From Hyphomicrobium sp. MC1 (GTDB lineage Bacteria; Pseudomonadota; Alphaproteobacteria; Rhizobiales; Hyphomicrobiaceae), in the NCBI RefSeq assembly GCF_000253295.1, contig NC_015717.1:2542001-2606000 (forward strand): a DNA stretch of 64,000 bases, in the 5' to 3' direction. Position 1 is the stretch's first letter; every line of letters begins with the position of its first letter. Made by a program: the position numbers and the translations under genes. The notes beneath the pieces are model-generated. The model was not told the origin of the DNA and ran no database searches. It saw only the letters and a program-made list of their open reading frames with translations. Below, piece by piece: positions 58,601 to 64,000 of this stretch.

Positions 58601-59290
58601 TCATGCACACTTGGAGTCGCACTCGACGATCGGTTTCGGACGGGGTTTGAGCTTCGCGAGATCTGCGACGCCTGCGATGAAGACGTCCATAGAGTCTTCG
58701 AACGCAAGGCTCGGATCGAGCGTCTTCAGAACAGGAATGAGGTCTTGCGTGGCGTGATACATAGTCGGATCGAGCGCACTCAACTCGGTCTCTTCCGCCG
58801 GGCCGATCGCGCGCAGAAGGCCCTCTGCCTCGGCCAACGCAAATCCCAGAACGAATGCATAGAAAGCAAGGCCAAGGCCTGCCGCCGCAGTATCGGTCAA
58901 CCCCGCACGACGCAGGGCACAGTAGACGATCTCACTCGAAATGTGGTCCGCAGGACCGGTTGCGTTGTAGCGAAAATGCAGCGGAAAAACCCGAGGATGA
59001 TGATGCGCCAGCATCCGGTAGGCCTTTCCGACGGCCCTTAGGTCGTCGCGCCAGTTCGCGGTCGCCGTCGGCATCTCAACGCTTCGAAGTCCATGATCGG
59101 CGATGGCTCGCAACAGCTCATCCTTCGAGCCGAAGTGATGCAGAACGGTCATCGGGTCGACACCGACGATCGCCGCTACCTTACGAATGGAAAACGCAGC
59201 TTCCCCGACCTCGGCAAACAAATCGAACGCCGCCTGAAGGATCTCGGATTTCTCAACGCCCCGCCGTGCCCGCGATTTTGGCTCAGTCAT
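58601..59290 (-). CDS. TetR family regulator of the amine locus
   Basis: A 229 aa regulator. The N-terminal helix-turn-helix is KSEILQAAFDLFAEVGEAAFSIRKVAAIVGVDPMTVLHHFGSKDELLRAIADHG, followed by a TetR-type C-terminal ligand domain. It heads the eutBC genes and diverges from the aminotransferase/ligase operon. A palindrome (CTACACTGTAG) sits 20 bp upstream of its start. It probably represses both directions and is released by an amine or aldehyde. Confidence 0.9.
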   Translation of the reverse strand: MTEPKSRARRGVEKSEILQAAFDLFAEVGEAAFSIRKVAAIVGVDPMTVLHHFGSKDELLRAIADHGLRSVEMPTATANWRDDLRAVGKAYRMLAHHHPRVFPLHFRYNATGPADHISSEIVYCALRRAGLTDTAAAGLGLAFYAFVLGFALAEAEGLLRAIGPAEETELSALDPTMYHATQDLIPVLKTLDPSLAFEDSMDVFIAGVADLAKLKPRPKPIVECDSKCA

Positions 59291-59302
59291 CCGTCCAGCC
59301 CC

Positions 59303-59330
59303 TTGACTTCTACACTGTAGACTTTACACT
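59303..59330 (+). promoter_or_regulatory. Promoter with embedded palindromic operator
   Basis: The plus strand has TTGACT (59303-59308) and TACACT (59325-59330), 16 bp apart, a good sigma-70-like pair. The near-perfect palindrome CTACACTGTAG (59310-59320) fills the spacer. TetR bound there would block this promoter and, being 20 bp from its own start, also its own gene. Confidence 0.6.
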
Positions 59331-59420
59331 CGAAGCGTTCTAAGAAGCAAGACGCCTTCGTGTCAATGGTTGAGTGTCGAAGCTAGGCGCGGGTCGTGCT
59401 TGCCCCAGGGAACGTCGCGT

Positions 59421-59570
59421 ATGACACTGTTGCATATCGGGTTTCCGGCTTATTACGATGGCGGTGATATCGCTCACTGCCGCGAGGTGCCGCGTCCCAT
59501 GTGCAGCATTCCCCATCCCAAGCGCGAGCTTTTGAAGCTCTGCGCGCGCATCGGCTACACGCCGCACTGA
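59421..59570 (+). CDS. Possible 49 aa leader peptide
   Basis: A short frame (MTLLHIGFPAYYDGGDIAHC and on) with AGGGAA before the ATG lies between the promoter at 59303 and the aminotransferase. It has three Cys and four His but no known family. It could be a small metal-binding protein, a leader peptide, or not translated at all. The composition is only mildly gene-like, so the call is tentative. Confidence 0.35.
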   Translation: MTLLHIGFPAYYDGGDIAHCREVPRPMCSIPHPKRELLKLCARIGYTPH

Positions 59571-59592
59571 ACTCTCCGAGCGCTCAGTTCTC

Positions 59593-59631
59593 AGCAGGCC
59601 CTCAAGGCCTGCTCATTCCCATTTTTCTTTT
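59593..59631 (+). terminator. Leader hairpin with delayed U-rich tract (attenuator candidate)
   Basis: AGCAGGCC (59593-59600) and GGCCTGCT (59606-59613) form a perfect 8 bp stem with a five-base loop. A T-rich stretch (ATTTTTCTTTT) follows after eight bases, then the GGAGG of the aminotransferase. The delay makes strong termination less likely. Confidence 0.45.
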
Positions 59632-59646
59632 GCTGGAGGCTTCCTC

Positions 59647-61032
59647 GTGTCCAACCGTATTCAGACGCAACAGATCCAACAACTCGATGCGCAGCACCAT
59701 CTGCATCCCTTCTCCGATCATCAGTCGCTGAGAGGCAGCGGCAGCGTCCGTGTCATCGTCAAAGGTGAAGGTCCGTATGTGATCGACAGCGAGGGCCATC
59801 GCATTCTCGACGGCATGGCCGGCCTTTGGACGACGAACATCGGCTATGGCAACAAAGAGCTGGCGCAGGCCGCTTACGATCAGATGGTCGAACTGCCGTT
59901 CTACAATACCTTCTTCAAGACGACGCACCCGCCGGTCGTCGAGCTGGCGCGCAAGCTGGCCGAGATCGCACCGGCGCATCTCAATCAGGTGTTCTTCGGT
60001 TCGTCGGGCTCGGAATCGAACGACACGGCGATCCGCCTGATCCGTCATTACTGGGTGCTCAAGGGCGAGCCGAAGCGGCGCATCATCATCAGCCGGGAGA
60101 ACGCCTATCACGGCTCGACCATTGCGGCGGGCTCGATGGGCGGCATGAGCCACGTGCATGCGCACAGCTATCCAGTCTATGAGGGCTTCCGCCACGTCAT
60201 GGACCCGTACTGGTACGGCGACTCGTTCCCCGGCGAGACGCCGGAAGCGTTCGGCCTGCGTGCTGCACGGGCTATTGAAGAAGAAATTCTGCGTTGCGGG
60301 CCGGAGAACGTCGCGGCGTTCGCGGGCGAACCGGTTCAGGGCGCAGGCGGCGTGAAAATCGCGCCGTCGACCTACTGGCCGGAGGTTCAGCGCATCGTCG
60401 ACAAGTACGGCATCCTCTTGCTGGCCGACGAAGTCATCACCGGCTTCGGACGCCTCGGCACGTGGTTCGCCTCGGATTTCTACGGCATCCGGCCCAATAT
60501 CATCACCTTCGCGAAGGCGGCGACGTCGGGCTACATCCCGCTGTCGGGCGTGCTCGTCGACGACAAAATCGTCGAAGCGCTGATGGCCAAGGACGACGAT
60601 TTCAACCACGGCTACACGTTCTCGGGCCATCCGGTGGCGTGCGCTGTCGCGCTGAAGAACCTGGAGATCATGGAGCGCGACCGACTCGTTCCTAAGGTGA
60701 AGGAATTCACCGGCCCGGCTCTGGCGAAGCTGTTCGATCGCTTCAAGGATCATCCGCTCGTCGGCGAGGTTCGCACGGTCGGCATGATGGGCGCGATCGA
60801 ACTCGTGGCGGATAAGAAAACGCGCCGCCGCTTCGATAACCTCGGCCGCGTCGGTCTTATCTGTCGCGATCATTTCTTCCGGGAAGGCTTCATCATGCGG
60901 GCCGTCTGGGACACGATGGTGTGCGCGCCGCCGCTGACCTGGGAAGAGCAGCAGTTCGAGGAAGCGGGCCGCGTGATCCAGAAGGCGCTCGATCAGACGC
61001 TTTCGGCAGTCCAGGGAGAAATGGCGGCATGA
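59647..61032 (+). CDS. Class III (omega) aminotransferase
   Basis: A 461 aa PLP enzyme that transfers a terminal amino group to a keto acid, probably pyruvate. It resembles putrescine/polyamine or beta-alanine:pyruvate aminotransferases of the SpuC type. The PLP Lys is K290 in FAKAATSGYIPLSG. Other family marks are FFGSSGSESNDTAIRL, SRENAYHGSTIAAGSMGG and LLADEVITGFGRLGTWF. The start is GTG 59647, with GGAGG eight bases upstream. The next gene starts inside its stop (ATGA). Next to a gamma-glutamyl ligase and hydrolase, its substrate is probably an amine or diamine. Confidence 0.92.
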   Translation: MSNRIQTQQIQQLDAQHHLHPFSDHQSLRGSGSVRVIVKGEGPYVIDSEGHRILDGMAGLWTTNIGYGNKELAQAAYDQMVELPFYNTFFKTTHPPVVELARKLAEIAPAHLNQVFFGSSGSESNDTAIRLIRHYWVLKGEPKRRIIISRENAYHGSTIAAGSMGGMSHVHAHSYPVYEGFRHVMDPYWYGDSFPGETPEAFGLRAARAIEEEILRCGPENVAAFAGEPVQGAGGVKIAPSTYWPEVQRIVDKYGILLLADEVITGFGRLGTWFASDFYGIRPNIITFAKAATSGYIPLSGVLVDDKIVEALMAKDDDFNHGYTFSGHPVACAVALKNLEIMERDRLVPKVKEFTGPALAKLFDRFKDHPLVGEVRTVGMMGAIELVADKKTRRRFDNLGRVGLICRDHFFREGFIMRAVWDTMVCAPPLTWEEQQFEEAGRVIQKALDQTLSAVQGEMAA

Positions 61033-61781
61033 GGCGGCCCGTCGTCGTCATACCCTGCAGTACAGAGACGGTCAGCGGACTGACCTCGGACGCGGCGGGG
61101 CGGAAATATTCCGCCGCCGTGGCCGAGGGCGCCGACTGCCAGCCGTTGCTGCTGCCGGTCGGCAAGAACCTTTCCGACATCGGCTCCGTTCTCGATGTTG
61201 CCTCGGGCATTTTGCTGACGGGCGCCATCTCGAACGTGCACCCTGAAAACTACGGCCTCGAAGAGCCCGTTCTGCCTGACGCCATCGACCGTGACCGGGA
61301 TGCGGTGACGCTGCCGCTTATCCGCGCGGCGGTCGAACGCAAGGTGCCGATCATGGCGATTTGCCGAGGCTTTCAAGAGTTGAACGTCGCGCTTGGCGGC
61401 TCTCTGCACCAGGCGGTTCATACCGTCGACGGCTATGCCGACCATCGCGAGCCGAAGGTGACGGACTTCGACGTGATGTTCGCGCCGCGCCACCCGGTGA
61501 CGCTCAAGGGCGAGCTCAAGGCGTGGCTCGGCCAGGACCAGATCATCGTCAACTCGCTGCACGGGCAAGGCATCCGCGATCTCGCCAAGCCGCTCGTTGC
61601 GGAAGCGTTCGCTGAGGATGGCCTGGTCGAAGCCGCCCGCGTCGCAGCCGGCAATCCATTCTCTCTCGGTGTGCAGTGGCACCCCGAATGGCAATACACA
61701 TCCAATCCAGCATCCCTGGCGCTGTTCCGCCGCTTCGGCGACGCCGCGAGAGGTATGATCGCGAAAGGCCAGGCCGCATGA
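61029..61781 (+). CDS. Gamma-glutamyl-gamma-aminobutyrate hydrolase family (class C26)
   Basis: A 250 aa glutamine-amidotransferase-like hydrolase of the PuuD type, which removes gamma-glutamyl groups from omega-amino acids. The triad is C112 in ICRGFQELN, H218 and E220 in VQWHPEW. It overlaps the neighbouring genes at ATGA on both sides, so it is tightly coupled to the aminotransferase and the ligase. It would release the free amino acid after the gamma-glutamylated aldehyde has been oxidised. Confidence 0.9.
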   Translation: MRRPVVVIPCSTETVSGLTSDAAGRKYSAAVAEGADCQPLLLPVGKNLSDIGSVLDVASGILLTGAISNVHPENYGLEEPVLPDAIDRDRDAVTLPLIRAAVERKVPIMAICRGFQELNVALGGSLHQAVHTVDGYADHREPKVTDFDVMFAPRHPVTLKGELKAWLGQDQIIVNSLHGQGIRDLAKPLVAEAFAEDGLVEAARVAAGNPFSLGVQWHPEWQYTSNPASLALFRRFGDAARGMIAKGQAA

Positions 61782-63124
61782 CCGATACATTCATTTCCGT
61801 CGAAGAAGCTGCAGCGTTCCTTGATGCCAATCCAAGCGTGTCTTGGATCGACATTCTGCTGTTCGACATGAACGGCATGCCGCGGGGCAAGCGCATCCGG
61901 CGCGGCGATCTCGTCAGCATTGCGCGGAACGGGCTGCTGCTTCCGGCGTCCGTTTACGTGCTCGATCCGCGCGGCAATTCGATCGCCGAGACAGGCCGGC
62001 TCTGGGAGACGGGCGATCACGACATTCCGTTCCGCGTGCTGTCCGGCACGCTGAAGCCGGTGCCCGTCGGTAAGGGCTCGCACGGTCAAGCGGTGATGGT
62101 GCCTGTCGATCTTTGCGATATGGATCCGCGCGGTGTGCTGGCCACTCAGGTGTCGCGATTTGCGGATGCCGGGCAGAAGCCCATCGTCGCGGTCGAACTC
62201 GAATTCTACGTGACAAAGCGCACGCCGGACGGCGTTTTCAGCCTCGTGACGCCGTCCGGCCTCTCCGCCGATCCCGAACGGCCGATGACGTTCGGCTTTG
62301 AGGAAATGGACACGCTCGGACCGTTCATCGATGACGTCTATCGCATCGCTGAGGCACAAGGGCTGCCGCTCGACGCGGTTATGCAGGAGTCCGGCCCTGG
62401 TCAATTCGAGATCAATCTGAAGCACAGCGAGGCCATGACGGCAGCGCTCGATGGCGTGCTCTTAAAGCGCGCGGTCAAGGCGGCTGCTCATGCGCACGAT
62501 CTCGAAGCGACGTTCATGGCGAAGCCGCACCACGACTGGACGGGCTCCGGAATGCACGTTCACGTCAGCTTGATCGATAAGCAGGGCAACAACCTGTTCG
62601 CGGGCGATCCGATGGCGCCAATGTTCCGGCAGGCGATCGGCGGGTTGCGGACATCCATGCCGGACTTCATGGCGGTGTGGGCACAGTCAGCGAACGCATA
62701 TCGCCGCTACGTGCCTGAATCCTATGTGCCGATGTCGGCGCACTGGGGCTTCAACAATCGCACAGTGGCGCTCCGCGTGCCGTGCTGCTCGGGGCCTGCG
62801 ACGCGCATCGAACATCGCGTCTCGGGTGCCGACGCCAATCCGTTCCTCGTCATCGCAAGTATCCTGGCGGGCGTCCGCCATGGCATCACCAACGGCGTCG
62901 ACCCGGGGCAGCATGCGGAAGGCAACGCGGAAGAACTCGACGGCAACGAACTGCCGACCGCCTGGGTGAACGCGCTGCAGACATTCCGCACCTCCGACAT
63001 CGTGCGCGAGGCTTTCGGCGCAGCATTCCAAGACGTCTACTATCGCTTGAAAGAGACCGAACGCATCAGTTTCGAGCGTGTCGTTACTGCGCTCGACTAT
63101 GAATGGTACGCTCAAGTTGCATAA
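61778..63124 (+). CDS. Glutamine synthetase-like gamma-glutamyl-amine ligase (PuuA/GlnA-type)
   Basis: A 448 aa member of the glutamine synthetase family that probably couples glutamate to an amine using ATP. Marks are DILLFDMNGMPRGKRI, AVELEFYV, the QESGPGQFEINLKHSEAM region, FMAKPHHDWTGSGMHVHVSL and FNNRTVALRVP. Its operon partners (hydrolase, aldehyde dehydrogenase, aminotransferase) point to gamma-glutamylputrescine or gamma-glutamylethanolamide synthesis, not ammonia assimilation. Gamma-glutamylmethylamide synthetase is a sister family, but its usual partner genes are absent. The ATG overlaps the previous stop. Confidence 0.9.
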   Translation: MTDTFISVEEAAAFLDANPSVSWIDILLFDMNGMPRGKRIRRGDLVSIARNGLLLPASVYVLDPRGNSIAETGRLWETGDHDIPFRVLSGTLKPVPVGKGSHGQAVMVPVDLCDMDPRGVLATQVSRFADAGQKPIVAVELEFYVTKRTPDGVFSLVTPSGLSADPERPMTFGFEEMDTLGPFIDDVYRIAEAQGLPLDAVMQESGPGQFEINLKHSEAMTAALDGVLLKRAVKAAAHAHDLEATFMAKPHHDWTGSGMHVHVSLIDKQGNNLFAGDPMAPMFRQAIGGLRTSMPDFMAVWAQSANAYRRYVPESYVPMSAHWGFNNRTVALRVPCCSGPATRIEHRVSGADANPFLVIASILAGVRHGITNGVDPGQHAEGNAEELDGNELPTAWVNALQTFRTSDIVREAFGAAFQDVYYRLKETERISFERVVTALDYEWYAQVA

Positions 63125-63136
63125 GGCTTTACGGTC

Positions 63137-64000
63137 ATGACATCGCTTGCACACTTCGAAGCCGTTGCCGGATCGATCAAAATTCCGAGCGAAGCCGTCA
63201 TCGACGGCAAGCTGACGGAGAGCGTTTCCGGCAGAACGTTCGCCAACATCTCACCGCGCGACGGGCGCGTCCTTAATCATGTCGCCCAGTGCGGGCCGGA
63301 GGATGTCGATCTCGCCGTCAAAAGCGCGCGCCGCGCCTTCGATGAGGGATCGTGGCGTAAGCTGCACTATCGCGAGAAAAAGCGCATTCTGTTCAAGCTC
63401 GCCGAACTGATGGAACGCGATATCGAAACGCTCGCCGTTCTCGAAAGCCTCGATGTCGGCAAGCCGATCTCGAACGCGCTCGGCGGCGACGTTCCGAACG
63501 CCATCCGCTCGCTGCGCTATTATGCGGAAGCGCTCGATAAGGTTTACGGTGAAGTGGCGCCGGAAGCACCGGACCGGTTCTCGTTCGTCGTCCACGATCC
63601 GCTGGGCGTCATCGGCGCCATCGTGCCGTGGAACTTCCCGCTGCACATGGCGATGTGGAAGGTCGCCCCGGCACTCGCGATGGGCAATTCCGTCATTCTG
63701 AAGCCTGCGGAGCAATCGCCGCTGACAGCGCTAAAGCTTGGTGAACTGGCGCTCGAAGCTGGAATTCCGGCGGGGGTACTGAACGTTATTCCGGGCTTCG
63801 GCGCAGAAGCAGGCAAGGCGCTCGCGCTGCACAATGACGTCGACATGATTGCATTCACCGGCTCGGGCCCGGTCGGCAAGCTGCTCATGCAGTATTCGGG
63901 ACAGAGCAACCTGAAGCGCGTCAGCCTGGAACTCGGCGGCAAGTCTCCGCATATCGTGTTCGCGGACTGCCCCGATCTCGACCGCGCCGCCACGGAAGCG
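63137..64000 (+). CDS. Aldehyde dehydrogenase (PuuC/PauC-like), cut by the window end
   Basis: The first 288 residues of an NAD(P)-dependent aldehyde dehydrogenase. The segments GVIGAIVPWNFPLHMAMWKVAPALAMGNSVILKPAEQSP, FTGSGPVGKLL and LELGGKSPHIV with the general-base Glu (E265) are present; the catalytic Cys lies beyond the window. It starts 13 bp after the ligase and belongs to the same operon. It would oxidise a gamma-glutamylamino-aldehyde, or the acetaldehyde made by EutBC. Confidence 0.93.
   Translation, partial: MTSLAHFEAVAGSIKIPSEAVIDGKLTESVSGRTFANISPRDGRVLNHVAQCGPEDVDLAVKSARRAFDEGSWRKLHYREKKRILFKLAELMERDIETLAVLESLDVGKPISNALGGDVPNAIRSLRYYAEALDKVYGEVAPEAPDRFSFVVHDPLGVIGAIVPWNFPLHMAMWKVAPALAMGNSVILKPAEQSPLTALKLGELALEAGIPAGVLNVIPGFGAEAGKALALHNDVDMIAFTGSGPVGKLLMQYSGQSNLKRVSLELGGKSPHIVFADCPDLDRAATEA

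Noticed and set aside
61778..63124. Gamma-glutamylmethylamide synthetase as the step after dimethylamine oxidation
   Set aside because: The partner genes for N-methylglutamate synthesis and oxidation are absent; the adjacent hydrolase, aldehyde dehydrogenase and aminotransferase fit a Puu/Pau or ethanolamide pathway better.
1..64000. CRISPR array, insertion sequence or prophage
   Set aside because: No regularly spaced direct repeats, transposase, integrase or phage structural genes were found on either strand.

Overview
The window looks like chromosome of a GC-rich alphaproteobacterium of the order Hyphomicrobiales (Rhizobiales). A Hyphomicrobium-like methylotroph fits best. The evidence is the gene order tolC - popZ-like - valS typical of that order, a complete trimethylamine (TMA) to methylamine oxidation operon, an NAD formate dehydrogenase of the Pseudomonas sp. 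101 type, a B-type cytochrome oxidase and several periplasmic sugar dehydrogenase-like proteins. The genus is an inference. No 16S rRNA, insertion sequence, integrase, prophage or CRISPR array is visible.

Layout. 0.2-3.6 kb: M48 membrane peptidase, a PRISE-type reductase divergent from an HxlR regulator, and a DUF2939 protein. 3.7-12.1 kb (all minus): valS, two tandem PopZ-like polar organisers (236 and 602 aa), tolC and a degenerate isoaspartate methyltransferase. 12.5-12.7 kb: tRNA-Cys(GCA) and tRNA-Asn(GTT). 12.9-15.7 kb: two small genes and ilvD. 15.7-16.6 kb: a 0.9 kb AT-rich non-coding stretch. 16.6-19.8 kb: B-type (ba3-like) oxidase operon with its own membrane-tethered dihaem cytochrome c. 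19.9-22.8 kb: LysR regulator, formate dehydrogenase, cyanase. 23.2-27.4 kb: CLC channel/antiporter, orphan Rieske oxygenase, divergent LysR. 27.6-29.3 kb: small His/Tyr/Arg-rich secreted protein and a secreted alpha/beta hydrolase.

29.5-42.4 kb is the methylated-amine locus. It starts with a type I periplasmic-binding-fold protein lacking a clear signal peptide, a GntR regulator and a TPR-like unknown protein. Divergent from these run an APC permease, the dimethylamine monooxygenase genes (zinc-ribbon subunit, flavin/2Fe-2S reductase, haem N-demethylase, GcvT-like protein), TMA monooxygenase (tmm) and TMAO demethylase (tdm). Together these convert TMA to TMAO, dimethylamine and methylamine, releasing C1 units probably captured on tetrahydrofolate. 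Formate dehydrogenase at 21 kb can complete C1 oxidation. No methylamine-consuming genes (mau, or the N-methylglutamate pathway) are in the window. Strong hairpins between the permease and dmmA and between tmm and tdm suggest segmental expression.

42.5-53.7 kb: AcuI-like reductase, tautomerase, CsaA, a sorbosone-dehydrogenase/cytochrome c fusion with an SMP-30-like partner, an unknown protein, a FecR-domain protein convergent with a CHASE2 adenylate cyclase, a second soluble-type sugar dehydrogenase and an SDR. 54-56.3 kb: TonB-dependent siderophore-type receptor. 56.3-64 kb: an amine locus in which ethanolamine ammonia-lyase (eutBC) and a TetR regulator diverge from an operon of class III aminotransferase, gamma-glutamyl hydrolase, glutamine-synthetase-like ligase and aldehyde dehydrogenase (cut by the window end). 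It combines direct deamination and gamma-glutamylation routes around a palindromic promoter/operator.
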